A DNA stretch of 64,000 nucleotides, from assembly GCA_029855935.1 (NCBI GenBank), contig JAGSHN010000005.1, forward strand, positions 124,001 to 188,000, read 5' to 3'. Shown here piece after piece: positions 1-8,426 of the stretch. The first letter of the stretch is position 1. Each line of letters opens with the position of its first letter. Position numbers and translations under genes: made by a program. The notes under the pieces were generated by a model, which was given only the letters and a program-made list of their open reading frames with translations, searched no databases and was not told where the DNA came from. The DNA comes from Candidatus Thorarchaeota archaeon (lineage in GTDB: Archaea; Asgardarchaeota; Thorarchaeia; Thorarchaeales; Thorarchaeaceae).

Positions 1-750
1 CTGGCTCCTGACAACATCACACTTGATCTTATCGGAGGCACCGATGTGGCTTGGAGCCCGCCGATAGACTACATGAGATACGTCTTTGCCCCTGTGGTCC
101 GCCAGATGGGGGTGCACCTCGAGATTGAGGTGATGCGAAGGGGGCACTATCCACGGGGTGGCGGGAGAGTGAGATGCAGTATAAGACGCCCTGATGAGCT
201 AGTGCCCTCCGTGATGGACCGTCTGGGCAGAATTGAGAGAGTTGAGGGCATCTCGCACTGCGTCAAGCTGCCAGCACATGTCGCCAGACGACAAGCAGAG
301 GCGGCGGCCAGAGTTCTGAGAGTGAACGGAGTAGACAGAGTGGACATCCGAGTCGAAACCTACGAGAAGAAGTCTGACCCACACAGGGGGCCAGGCAGCG
401 GCATTGTCCTCTGGGCGGTGGACGACTCGGGTCACATTCTTGGAGCAGATTCATTGGGTGAGAGGAATAAGAGTGCGGAGAGCGTAGGACAAGAGGCAGC
501 CGAGAAACTCACGAGGTATATTGCCCGCGGAAGGGCACTGGATCCAAACTTGGGAGATATGATTGTACCCTACATTGCTCTCGCATCGGGAGAGAGTGCT
601 GTTTCGGTGGCTGAGGTGACATCACATCTTCGGACAAATGTGTGGGCGACAAACAGGATTCTCGGTGTAAACATCAAACTCGACGAGTTTGACGACGGGA
701 CCGGCAGGCTGATGGTGAGAGGAGTGGGGCTCAGGAGCCTGCCTCGGTGA
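1..750 (+). CDS. rtcA: RNA 3'-terminal phosphate cyclase, C-terminal part (cut by window edge)
   Basis: RtcA converts RNA 3'-phosphate ends to 2',3'-cyclic phosphates using ATP. The frame is open from base 1 and carries the family's glycine-rich motif GGTDVAWSPP at the left edge, followed by the EVMRRGHYPRGGG segment and an LRTN stretch near the C-terminus. About 249 residues are visible of the roughly 340 usual for the family, so the start lies upstream of the window. A GTG at 46 sits inside the conserved motif and is not the real start. The gene converges on the Nog1-type GTPase with a 20-base overlap of the coding ends. Confidence 0.92.
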   Translation: MAPDNITLDLIGGTDVAWSPPIDYMRYVFAPVVRQMGVHLEIEVMRRGHYPRGGGRVRCSIRRPDELVPSVMDRLGRIERVEGISHCVKLPAHVARRQAEAAARVLRVNGVDRVDIRVETYEKKSDPHRGPGSGIVLWAVDDSGHILGADSLGERNKSAESVGQEAAEKLTRYIARGRALDPNLGDMIVPYIALASGESAVSVAEVTSHLRTNVWATNRILGVNIKLDEFDDGTGRLMVRGVGLRSLPR

Positions 751-1771
751 CAATGTCTGTGTCCGAGACGAGTTCGATCTCCTCCAACGCGGCCTCGATG
801 ACCTCTGTGACGCCACGTCCCTCAGAGGCCACCATGAGCATAGCCTCAGGCACTCTCTCGCGAGCCGCACTAAGCCGGTCGGGAGGGGTGATGTCCACCT
901 TATTGAACACTGCGAACAATGGATTCAGGGGGAACATCCGTTGAACCTCACGATAGAGGTTCATCTGTTGGTCGAAGCTCCACCCACACGCCTCAGAGGG
1001 GTCAAACATATAGACAATCACGTGCGCGAGGTACTTCAGGGCTGCAATCGCTGAACGCTCAATCTCGTTCCGCTCGCTCATTGGACGATCGAGAATGCCC
1101 GGCGTGTCAATCACTTGAACCCGTCTATCATCAATGTCCAAATGGCCCACAATCACATTCTTAGTTGTGAACGGGTAATATGCTATCTCAGGCTCAGCCG
1201 TGGAAACCGCCCGGACAAAGGTAGATTTCCCAACGTTCGGAAACCCTGAACACACTATTGTAGGAACATCTGAACTCACTCCGGGGAGCTTGGAGAGAGT
1301 CTTCTTTGCCTCGATTATCAGGTCGAGATTTGGGGCGGTGGCACGGAGAACGGAGGCAATACGACCTTTCGCAGCACTGCGTGAACGGCGAATCTGTTGA
1401 TAGTCATCAGAGAGTTTCATTGCCTCGATGTGCTTCTTGGTGATACTGTCTATGAGGGGGATGCAGTTGTAGACGGAACCGAGGGCCTGCCTGAGCCGAT
1501 CAAGGCCAATCAGGATGTCAGCCAGTTCGTAGTAGAATGGGTGAATCCTGTCTAGAGAGGGAAAGCTCTCTACCGCCAAGCGGAGCTTGCTCTTGACCTG
1601 CCTTGTGAACTCCTTGAGACGGGCAATCTCACGTATCTGCGTACGCTTGAGCTTGCTAAGACGCATGGAACTCTTCATGCTCACGCGTACGGAACGTGAG
1701 TGAGCGAACTTGATAATCTCCTCCGCTCTCATCACGGTGGGAAGCCTTGCGAAGGGATTCAGCCACGACAT
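731..1771 (-). CDS. Nog1-type GTPase, probable ribosome-assembly factor
   Basis: A 346-residue protein with a basic helical N-terminal half (about 1-165) and a TRAFAC GTPase domain. G1 is GFPNVGKS at 176-183, G2 lies around Thr202-Thr203, G3 is DTPG at 222-225 and G4 is NKVD at 290-293. This arrangement and the length match archaeal Nog1 homologues; the eukaryotic Nog1 acts in 60S subunit maturation. The role here is inferred from family. ATG at 1771 begins MSWLNPFARL. It reads alone, away from psmB, and overlaps the end of rtcA on the other strand. Confidence 0.88.
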   Translation of the reverse strand: MSWLNPFARLPTVMRAEEIIKFAHSRSVRVSMKSSMRLSKLKRTQIREIARLKEFTRQVKSKLRLAVESFPSLDRIHPFYYELADILIGLDRLRQALGSVYNCIPLIDSITKKHIEAMKLSDDYQQIRRSRSAAKGRIASVLRATAPNLDLIIEAKKTLSKLPGVSSDVPTIVCSGFPNVGKSTFVRAVSTAEPEIAYYPFTTKNVIVGHLDIDDRRVQVIDTPGILDRPMSERNEIERSAIAALKYLAHVIVYMFDPSEACGWSFDQQMNLYREVQRMFPLNPLFAVFNKVDITPPDRLSAARERVPEAMLMVASEGRGVTEVIEAALEEIELVSDTDIVTEAGS

Positions 1772-1827
1772 CTCGTTTTCAGTCCTCTATGTTCGGCACA
1801 ACAGTTGAAAATGAGCTTTGGTAAACG

Positions 1828-1836
1828 TTTTAAAAA
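1828..1836 (+). promoter_or_regulatory. TATA box for the proteasome subunit gene
   Basis: A run TTTTAAAAA lies about 50 bases before the ATG at 1882, in the AT-rich gap after the divergent GTPase gene. Position and composition fit an archaeal TATA element, with transcription expected to begin near 1860. Confidence 0.55.
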
Positions 1837-1881
1837 GAATGGAATGTCCTAGAGTAAGACGCTGACGGAGGATGAACGACG

Positions 1882-2472
1882 ATGTCACTTCCCACGGGTG
1901 CAACAGTTGTTGGAATCAAGTGCAAGGACGGGGCCATAGTTGGCACGGACTCCCTCATAAGCTGGGGGACATTCATAATCACCGATAAGGGCATCAAGGC
2001 ATTCAAGCTCACCGATAGAATAGTTCTTGCATCCGCGGGACTGACATCCGACTATCAGATGCTGGTCAATGAACTCAAGGCACTAATCAGACTGTATGAG
2101 CTGGATCACAAGAAGCAGATTAGCGTGAGATCCCTCGCGAAGATGGTCGCAAACACTCTCTACGCGCGAAAGCTAATGCCCCTGTTCGTCCAGACGATAA
2201 TAGTGGGAGTTGACGAGAGCGGCCCGGCTCTGTATACGCTCGACATGGGAGGCTCGCTTATCCCAGACGAGTACGCTGCTGCGGGCAGTGGCATCCAGAC
2301 AGCATATGGTGTGCTCGAAAACGGGTACAAGCCGGGGATGACAGTAAAGCAGGCCGAGAAGCTGGTCATTGAGGCCGTAAGAGCAGGAATGGCAAGAGAT
2401 GCTCAATCCGGTGGAAAGATCCATATCATGGCCGTCACCTCCGAGGGCGTGAAAGAGAGAGTGGTGGAGTAA
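1882..2472 (+). CDS. psmB: 20S proteasome beta-type subunit lacking the Thr1 nucleophile
   Basis: A 196-residue Ntn-hydrolase of the proteasome beta family. Aligned by eye to archaeal beta subunits, the mature N-terminus falls at Gly6-Ala7-Thr8-Val9-Val10-Gly11, so the residue at the Thr1 position is Ala (GCA). The other active-site positions look intact: Asp17 in GTDS, Lys33 in DKGIK, Ser129 in AAGSG, and Asp166/Ser169 in RDAQSGG (mature numbering). The propeptide would be only about six residues. It may be a structural, non-catalytic beta partner of an active beta subunit encoded elsewhere, as reported for some Sulfolobales. An alternative is that Thr8 acts one residue out of register. A TATA box and purine-rich leader precede the ATG. 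Confidence 0.88.
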   Translation: MSLPTGATVVGIKCKDGAIVGTDSLISWGTFIITDKGIKAFKLTDRIVLASAGLTSDYQMLVNELKALIRLYELDHKKQISVRSLAKMVANTLYARKLMPLFVQTIIVGVDESGPALYTLDMGGSLIPDEYAAAGSGIQTAYGVLENGYKPGMTVKQAEKLVIEAVRAGMARDAQSGGKIHIMAVTSEGVKERVVE

Positions 2473-2487
2473 CGATCTCTTCTGTGC

Positions 2488-3765
2488 GTGTGTGTCTGTT
2501 TGCCCGCTGCCACACTCATATTTCGGTTTCATAACCAGTCACGTTACACAGCGGCCGCGCTTCTCGCGGCTGTCGAGATTGACCATCGACTCACAGATCT
2601 CAGAATACTCGTTCCTTCTGAGATTAGCGAAGACATTGTGACGGGTGCCCTTCAGGAGAGCGAGATTGTAGTCATCGCTCAGTCGGTGATGAGCACGCAG
2701 GTCCAACGGGTCGAGAGAGAAACCAAGAGTATCAGGAAGACATTCGGTGACAGAGTCGTTCTCATCGGGGGTGGGCCGCATGCAAGCGCGAGACCGCACG
2801 ACCTACTCCGTATGGGATTCGACTACGTGGTTGTGGGAGAGGGGGAGAGAGTATTCCCTGAGATGCTCTACAGACTGAAGACAGGTAAGAGTCCCGCAGG
2901 GATTAGAGGAGTGGTATCGACCGAACGGGAAACATTTCCTCTGCCACGAGACCTTCCAAGGGTCGATCTCGACGAGTATCCGCCCTTTGCGATAGGATTG
3001 AACATTGTCGGTCCAGTCGAGATAACAAGAGGCTGCCCCTTTCGATGCAAGTACTGCAGTACACCCTTCTTGACTGGCGGGGTTGTTCGTCATAGATCGG
3101 TGCCAGTCATCAGGTCTTGGCTAGAGCGTGCCGTCAGAGAGAGAGGCTTCCGCCGCACGTGGTTCCTATCCCCCAATGCACTCTCCTACGGTGGGCGTGG
3201 CAGGAGGCCCAATCGGGCCAAGATTGAGAAACTATTGGCAGAGGTGACCTCGATAGAAGGTCTTGAGGGCGTCTATTTCGGCTCCTTCCCGTCCGAGGTT
3301 CGTCCGGAGTTTGTCACAGAACAAATACTGAGGATGATGAGAGAATACGTTGCCAACCAGTCATTGCAGATAGGTCTGCAATCGGGAAGCGATAGAATAC
3401 TCCAACTCTGTAATCGACACCACTCTGTTGCACAGGGAGTTGAGGCAGTACGCATCGCGCTCGACTGTGGTTTTGTGCCTCACGTCGATGTGATCTTCGG
3501 TCTGCCGGGTGAAAACATAGAGGACAGACTAGAAACTCTTGAGGTATGCAACGACCTAGTCAACATGGGGGCGAGAATCCACGCGCACGTCTTTATGCCA
3601 CTGCCGGGCAGCCCATTCGAGAATATGCCTCCGGGTCAATTGGACGAGCAAACACGGCGGGCACTAGGAGACCTCTCCAGACGCGGCCTGTTGACTGGTT
3701 CGTGGGGGAATCAAGAGAGTCTTGCAAGAATGCTCGCGGAACGGGGCGGCGGTTCCAAAGGCTGA
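2488..3765 (+). CDS. B12-binding-like/radical SAM protein (MJ1487-like)
   Basis: A 425-residue protein with an N-terminal cobalamin-binding-type Rossmann region (about 1-130, including IGGGPHASARP) and a radical SAM domain. Its CxxxCxxC is seen in EITRGCPFRCKYCS at roughly residues 180-190. Later elements LQIGLQSGSD and FGLPGE are typical radical SAM barrel segments. The architecture resembles an uncharacterised archaeal family; the substrate is unknown. The GTG start at 2488 is 15 bases after psmB, and the gene continues into taw1, suggesting co-transcription. A cofactor-dependent methylation role is possible but unproven. Confidence 0.82.
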   Translation: MCVCLPAATLIFRFHNQSRYTAAALLAAVEIDHRLTDLRILVPSEISEDIVTGALQESEIVVIAQSVMSTQVQRVERETKSIRKTFGDRVVLIGGGPHASARPHDLLRMGFDYVVVGEGERVFPEMLYRLKTGKSPAGIRGVVSTERETFPLPRDLPRVDLDEYPPFAIGLNIVGPVEITRGCPFRCKYCSTPFLTGGVVRHRSVPVIRSWLERAVRERGFRRTWFLSPNALSYGGRGRRPNRAKIEKLLAEVTSIEGLEGVYFGSFPSEVRPEFVTEQILRMMREYVANQSLQIGLQSGSDRILQLCNRHHSVAQGVEAVRIALDCGFVPHVDVIFGLPGENIEDRLETLEVCNDLVNMGARIHAHVFMPLPGSPFENMPPGQLDEQTRRALGDLSRRGLLTGSWGNQESLARMLAERGGGSKG

Positions 3766-3802
3766 TAAAGAGGGCCTGTTGCAATTCAGCAAGTGTTGCG
3801 AA

Positions 3803-4771
3803 GTGAAGACTAGTCTGCCTCCAAGGCTGAGAGAGCGACTGGAGAAGCAGGGCTATCACCTTCTAGGTGGCAGTGCCGCGTTCAAGCCCTGTCAATGGCA
3901 GCAGAAGAGCCTGCTGGAGGACAGAGCGTGCTATAAGGAGCGGTTCTATGGAATAAGTTCTCACCGATGCGTCCAGATGACGCCAGTCGTGCACAAGTGC
4001 ACCCATCAATGCAGGTTCTGCTGGAGAATTACGCCCTCTGACCTAGGTATAGAGTGGAACCAGTTGGAGGTTGGCCAGGAGGAAGTCATGGACCCCGAGG
4101 AGCTTCTCGATGCCGTGCTGATGGCCAATGTTCGATCTCTGGGGGGATACAACCCCGAGGCCGGGGCGAGTGTACCTCAAGAGAAGTATGTTGAGGCAAG
4201 GTCACCGAAACACGTAGCCATATCGCTGGCAGGTGAGCCGACACTCTACCCCAGACTGGGGGAGTTTATCGATGTCATTCACAGGCGAGGGATGACATCT
4301 TTTCTTGTCACAAACGGAACGCGGCCAAGGGTCCTGCGGAGCCTAATCGAGCCAACGCAGCTCTACATCACATTGACAGCACCAGACGAGAAGACCTACA
4401 GGCGAATATCAAGACCAATGATAAAGAATGGATGGGAGCAGTTGCAAGAGGCACAGGAACTGTTGCAGTCGATGTCGTGTAGGACCGCGAATCGACTGAC
4501 GATGGTGTTTGGACACAATATGCATCACCTGAGAGGCTATGCCAAGCTCATTCTTGGTGGGTTGCCCGATTTCGTGGAGGTGAAAGGATACATGTTCCTA
4601 GGAGCATCTAGAGCAAGACTGAAACACAGTAATATGCCATCACATAGAGAGATTCGTGCCTTCGCGGCCAAGCTTGCCGCATTGACGGGGTACTATGTAC
4701 AAGATGAGCAGGTAGAGAGCAGAGTCGTTCTACTCTCCAAGAGTAGACGGCCACCAAGAATCAGGACGTGA
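3803..4771 (+). CDS. taw1: tRNA 4-demethylwyosine synthase Taw1 (TYW1 family)
   Basis: Radical SAM enzyme that condenses pyruvate carbons onto m1G37 of tRNA-Phe to form the tricyclic wyosine precursor. From the GTG at 3803 the protein has 322 residues. Cys30, Cys43 and Cys56 are spaced 13 and 13, as in the second [4Fe-4S] site of archaeal Taw1. The radical SAM triad is Cys66-x3-Cys70-x2-Cys73 in HKCTHQCRFCW. A TTG at 3722 would overlap the preceding gene by 44 bases; GTG 3803 gives the family's usual N-terminal length. Trm5, which makes the m1G37 substrate, lies at 7272-8333. Confidence 0.92.
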   Translation: MKTSLPPRLRERLEKQGYHLLGGSAAFKPCQWQQKSLLEDRACYKERFYGISSHRCVQMTPVVHKCTHQCRFCWRITPSDLGIEWNQLEVGQEEVMDPEELLDAVLMANVRSLGGYNPEAGASVPQEKYVEARSPKHVAISLAGEPTLYPRLGEFIDVIHRRGMTSFLVTNGTRPRVLRSLIEPTQLYITLTAPDEKTYRRISRPMIKNGWEQLQEAQELLQSMSCRTANRLTMVFGHNMHHLRGYAKLILGGLPDFVEVKGYMFLGASRARLKHSNMPSHREIRAFAAKLAALTGYYVQDEQVESRVVLLSKSRRPPRIRT

Positions 4772-4779
4772 CATGTGGG

Positions 4780-5427
4780 ATGGACAAATCGGAGCTCAGA
4801 GCCACCTTGGAAACAATCCGGCGAGAGATAGAAACAGACGACAAGGTGAGGGAGAAGATTCTCCCCCTTGTCAGACAGGCAGTGCGCCTGAGTAGTGATG
4901 CTGTCAAGGAAACACACAGGGGAAACTACGATGCGGCATGGGACCTCGTCCGTAAGGCGCAGCAGATTGTTAGTGATGCCGAAGAACAACTCGCAGAGAG
5001 TGCCTTTCTGCAGAGAAGCCGAATTGTGGATGTTGCATACCAAGAACTTGTTGAGGCGGCCAACATCTTGTCCATACTAAAGGACGGAAGATATACTCGG
5101 CCTGACGAACTGGGTGTGCCAAGTAGGCCCTACCTTACCGGGCTGGCTGATACTGTGGGCGAGCTGAGGAGAGCAGTTCTCGACTCAATCAGACGGGGCG
5201 AGCTCGATAGTGCAGAGAGGCTGCTGCAATACATGGAGGAGATACTCGACGAGTTGAACACGTTCGACTTTCCGAGCGCACTGGTGCCCGATCTGCGCAG
5301 GAAGTGCGATGTTGCACGGAGTCTCGTGGAGCGATCACGAGGCGAACTCACTCTTGCCCTGTATCAGGACCGTCTGATCAACGAACTCAGGTTGTTCGAG
5401 AAGAGGATAGAGGAGATGAAACAATGA
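4780..5427 (+). CDS. Translin family protein
   Basis: An all-helical protein of 215 residues. The segment PSRPYLTGLADTVGELRRA and the later FPSALVPDLRRKCDVARSLV are typical of archaeal members of the translin/TRAX family, which bind single-stranded nucleic acid and in some members have RNase activity. The role in archaea is not settled. ATG 4780 is used here; a GTG at 4768 would overlap the taw1 stop as GTGA and add four residues. The stop overlaps the ribK start as ATGA, so taw1, translin and ribK look co-transcribed. Confidence 0.88.
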   Translation: MDKSELRATLETIRREIETDDKVREKILPLVRQAVRLSSDAVKETHRGNYDAAWDLVRKAQQIVSDAEEQLAESAFLQRSRIVDVAYQELVEAANILSILKDGRYTRPDELGVPSRPYLTGLADTVGELRRAVLDSIRRGELDSAERLLQYMEEILDELNTFDFPSALVPDLRRKCDVARSLVERSRGELTLALYQDRLINELRLFEKRIEEMKQ

Positions 5428-6101
5428 CATCACCCGAGATGTGGTTCACCCTCTACGCAATAGCAGGGAAGGGTGCGGTTCACAGGCGTGTGACTATGAC
5501 AACCCGCGAGTTGGGAGCAATGCTCGGCGTCAGTCAGCAGACGGCATCAAGACGCCTTGCAGAGTGCGTACGTGCGGGACTAGTCTTGAAGAGCCACTCG
5601 GTCAATGGGACGATTTTGCAGCTCACCGAAGAGGGCATCAGAGAGCTTGAGCGGGTTCTACAGGGGCTGGAGGCGGTATTTGCACCTCCGAGGGACGAGA
5701 TAGTGATAGTGGGAAAGGTCACGGAGGGACTTGGCGAGGGAGCATACTATGTGGACATCTATGCGCAGAAGTTTCAGGAGGCACTCGGGTTTCGTCCTTT
5801 CCCTGGAACATTGAACGTCAGAGTGATTGATGAAGAGTCACGTCGAGCAGTGAACATGATGAAGAAGAGCCCACCCCTGATAGTTCCGGGTTTCGTCCAC
5901 GAGGGTCGTACCTTTGGTGACGTCATATGTTATCGAGTAAAGGTCGGTGAGGATATCAATGCAGCAATAGTGATTGCCCAACGGACCCATCATAGCTCAG
6001 ACATTCTAGAATTGGTCGCACCTGTCAATCTTAGAAGGAAACTCGGTCTTCGTAATGATGATACGATAACCCTGCGGGTGGTCCCCCTTCACAGAGCGTA
6101 G
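5424..6101 (+). CDS. ribK: CTP-dependent riboflavin kinase with N-terminal winged helix
   Basis: RibK phosphorylates riboflavin to FMN using CTP. The 225-residue product has a winged helix-turn-helix domain at about 1-80 (TTRELGAMLGVSQQTASRRL) and the kinase barrel at about 85-225 (GKVTEGLGEGAYY, FRPFPGTLNVRV). The fusion with a DNA-binding domain is known in archaeal RibK/RibR and suggests autoregulation by flavin, which is inference here. The ATG at 5424 overlaps the translin stop. The coding end converges on pcm with 13 bases of overlap. Confidence 0.93.
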   Translation: MTSPEMWFTLYAIAGKGAVHRRVTMTTRELGAMLGVSQQTASRRLAECVRAGLVLKSHSVNGTILQLTEEGIRELERVLQGLEAVFAPPRDEIVIVGKVTEGLGEGAYYVDIYAQKFQEALGFRPFPGTLNVRVIDEESRRAVNMMKKSPPLIVPGFVHEGRTFGDVICYRVKVGEDINAAIVIAQRTHHSSDILELVAPVNLRRKLGLRNDDTITLRVVPLHRA

Positions 6102-6775
6102 TGACCAAACTCTCCAGTCAGAGGAACAAATGCAACTCCACCCCATCTCTGCTTGCGTAGCGCCGAGTCAGACTTCTTCTCGACAATGAACAATTCCTGG
6201 TAGAATCCTCTCCAGCCAAGAGGAATCACCATAATACCCCCAGGCCTGAGCTGCTCGACTAGAGGCGGAGGAATGTCGGGAGCTGCTGCAGTGACCAGTA
6301 TCCTGTCAAAGGGAGCATACTCAGGAAGACCGCGGCCACCATCTCCCTCAATCAGCGTCACACGATCAGCATAACCAGCGCGTTCCAAGTTCTTTCGTGC
6401 GAACCCGACAAGAGAACTCACAATCTCGACCGTATAGACGTGACCAGGATTGTTAGATCCCTCGGGCGCTACGATCTCTGCACATAGCGCAGCATGATAT
6501 CCAGAACCGGCTCCTACCTCCAGGACCCGGTGCCCCTCTTGAAGGCGGAGAAGCTCGCACATGATCACGCACATATGCGGCGCAGATATTGTCTGCCCAC
6601 CAAGGATGGGAAGGGGAGTGTCGCGATACGCATCAGACCGCATCTGGGGGAGAACAAACTCCTCACGTGGAACTAGATTCAGGGCCCGCTCCACGGACTT
6701 GCTCTTCAGATAACCCATCCTCTTCAGGTTGGCTATGAGCTGCTCCTTGCTGCTCGATCTCCGAAAGCCGAACAT
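6089..6775 (-). CDS. pcm: Protein-L-isoaspartate O-methyltransferase
   Basis: SAM-dependent repair enzyme for isoaspartyl damage. The 228-residue product begins MFGFRRSSSK and shows GGQTISAPHM, the SAM-binding motif VLEVGAGSGYHA, and the downstream DRILVTAAAPDIP typical of the family. ATG 6775 is preferred; an in-frame ATG at 6814 would add 13 residues but sits too close to the shared TATA element at 6826-6836. It is transcribed divergently from the DUF371 gene and converges on ribK. Confidence 0.92.
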   Translation of the reverse strand: MFGFRRSSSKEQLIANLKRMGYLKSKSVERALNLVPREEFVLPQMRSDAYRDTPLPILGGQTISAPHMCVIMCELLRLQEGHRVLEVGAGSGYHAALCAEIVAPEGSNNPGHVYTVEIVSSLVGFARKNLERAGYADRVTLIEGDGGRGLPEYAPFDRILVTAAAPDIPPPLVEQLRPGGIMVIPLGWRGFYQELFIVEKKSDSALRKQRWGGVAFVPLTGEFGHYAL

Positions 6776-6825
6776 CTGGCCCGCCTCTGATTGGCCGAAA
6801 CCACTGATGAACATGAGCCGACGCG

Positions 6826-6836
6826 TTGATAAAAGG
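6826..6836. promoter_or_regulatory. AT-rich promoter element between pcm and DUF371
   Basis: TTGATAAAAGG lies about 26 bases before the DUF371 ATG at 6857, the spacing expected for a leaderless archaeal transcript. Read on the other strand, CTTTTATCAA could serve pcm with a leader of about 30 bases. One element may therefore drive both genes. Confidence 0.45.
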
Positions 6837-6856
6837 CTTGAGTGGGATAGTGGGAT

Positions 6857-7285
6857 ATGAGGAGCATCCGGTTTAAGGCATTCGGCCACGAGAACATCAG
6901 AGCCACCCACAAAACGACCATAGAGATAACGAGGGAGGACCGTCTTACAACGAGAGGCGACTGTATCGTTGGTGTGAGGGCGACACTGGCCTTGGCCAGC
7001 CTCCCCTCTTGGGCCAAGGCTGCTGCAAGAAACCCATTGACTGAGATTGTCCTGAGATTGATTGTTGACGACTATGTACAGGAAGTGCGAGGTCATGGGA
7101 GTCCCGGGCTCACGTATGAGAGCGAAACATGCATGGTCGTACGACGCAGTAACTACACCTGCGGTAGAACCCTGATGGTTGGCGCTGACAAGGCCGCCCT
7201 CGACCTCGATAGGGAGTTCGTGAGAAGGCTCGTCCATCCAGAGGCCGTACTAGTATGCGAACTCCAGTACATCAGCCGATCATAA
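6857..7285 (+). CDS. DUF371 family archaeal protein
   Basis: A 142-residue conserved archaeal protein of unknown function. The N-terminal AFGHENIRATHKTTIEITRE followed by LTTRGDCIVGV is the recognisable DUF371 signature. No catalytic motif or membrane segment is evident. It probably has a leaderless mRNA from the promoter shared with pcm. Its coding end overlaps trm5 by 14 bases on the opposite strand. Confidence 0.85.
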   Translation: MRSIRFKAFGHENIRATHKTTIEITREDRLTTRGDCIVGVRATLALASLPSWAKAAARNPLTEIVLRLIVDDYVQEVRGHGSPGLTYESETCMVVRRSNYTCGRTLMVGADKAALDLDREFVRRLVHPEAVLVCELQYISRS

Positions 7286-8333
7286 TGTCGGCCACCATCT
7301 GGACCTCGTACGGGGCACTATCACGTACCCGCTGCACAGTACATATCTTGGCAACCTCGTAGCCCGCATTGTTGATTAGATGGAGGACCTTCTCGCGAAG
7401 TCTATTCTTGGCATCGGCACTTGGTACAAAATCATAGTAGTGAATTATGCCTCCCCCGCGCACTGCTAGGCAGACCTCGGCGATGAACTGGCTGGCACCG
7501 GAGGGGTGGTTCATTATGACGCGATCCACGTTGTGGTCGAAGTTCGCGGGGACATACTGATGGGCATCAGCAACAACAGGAATGACTGTACCTCGGAGCC
7601 TGTTCATCTCAAGACTCTCTCTGAGAAGCGCAATGGCATGCGGATTGATGTCTATTGCCGTGACGGTCGCCTGATGATTGCGGGCTATGTGGAGTGCGAA
7701 AGGACCAACGCCCGTGAACATGTCCAGTACGCTTTCGCCATCTTCAACTTGTGCGGCCACACGATGATGCTCCTCTAGTAGCCTAGGACTGAAATAGGCC
7801 ACAGCAAGATCGACCGCGATTCTACACCCATACTCAGTATGGACTGTCTTCGTCTTGCGTACTCCCGACAGTAGCTCATAGTCGCGGGTTCTAGTGATCC
7901 CAGAGATAGCACCGCGCTTACACAGAACGGTCGAGAAGTTGGGATGGAGAGAGTGAAAGGCCCGTCCAATCTCAAAGCGATATTCATACAGCTCTCGGGG
8001 AATCTCGAGAATTGCTATGTTTCCCACGGCATCATACGCGCGGGGGAGCAGGTGGAGGAGATGTCTAGGCAAGACCCCTGTAAGAGCCTCTTCAATTGTT
8101 GAGGGGCCTCTTCTCTTCACGGGAATCTCTCTACGGCCGTACTCCAAGAGAAGATTTCCCAGAGCTTGAGTCACCTCTTCGAGAGAGGCGTCTTGGTGGA
8201 GAGGCAGCAACAACGTGTCACTCTCGTGCAGAATTCGTCGCTTGGTGTCAAGGAGATGTTGCCGCTGAAGCAGTCGTTTGGCGAGTTCCCCATTCTTGAC
8301 AGCGACCCTTGCATAGGGAGTTTCGTCTGTCAT
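7272..8333 (-). CDS. trm5: tRNA (guanine(37)-N1)-methyltransferase Trm5
   Basis: Class I SAM methyltransferase that makes m1G37 in tRNA, which prevents frameshifting and is the first step toward wyosine. The 353-residue product has an N-terminal region with RGPSTIEEAL, a middle THUMP-like segment ending in EYGCRIAVDLAVAYFSPRL, the SAM motif VLDMFTGVGPFALHIA and the catalytic-loop motif MNHPSGASQF (NLP-like in most Trm5). The variant HPSGA is slightly unusual. ATG 8333 is chosen over an adjacent GTG at 8336. Confidence 0.9.
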   Translation of the reverse strand: MTDETPYARVAVKNGELAKRLLQRQHLLDTKRRILHESDTLLLPLHQDASLEEVTQALGNLLLEYGRREIPVKRRGPSTIEEALTGVLPRHLLHLLPRAYDAVGNIAILEIPRELYEYRFEIGRAFHSLHPNFSTVLCKRGAISGITRTRDYELLSGVRKTKTVHTEYGCRIAVDLAVAYFSPRLLEEHHRVAAQVEDGESVLDMFTGVGPFALHIARNHQATVTAIDINPHAIALLRESLEMNRLRGTVIPVVADAHQYVPANFDHNVDRVIMNHPSGASQFIAEVCLAVRGGGIIHYYDFVPSADAKNRLREKVLHLINNAGYEVAKICTVQRVRDSAPYEVQMVADIMIG

Positions 8334-8426
8334 CACTACTGGAACTAGGGGACTGACCTAAGACCATTGTGATACGATCCTTGATCACGCAACAGGTAAG
8401 AGCACCCAGCCAAGAAACGAAGCAAA

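Noticed and set aside
5304-5423. Longer N-terminus for riboflavin kinase
   Set aside because: It overlaps the translin gene by 124 bases; ATG 5424 with ATGA overlap matches the family start.
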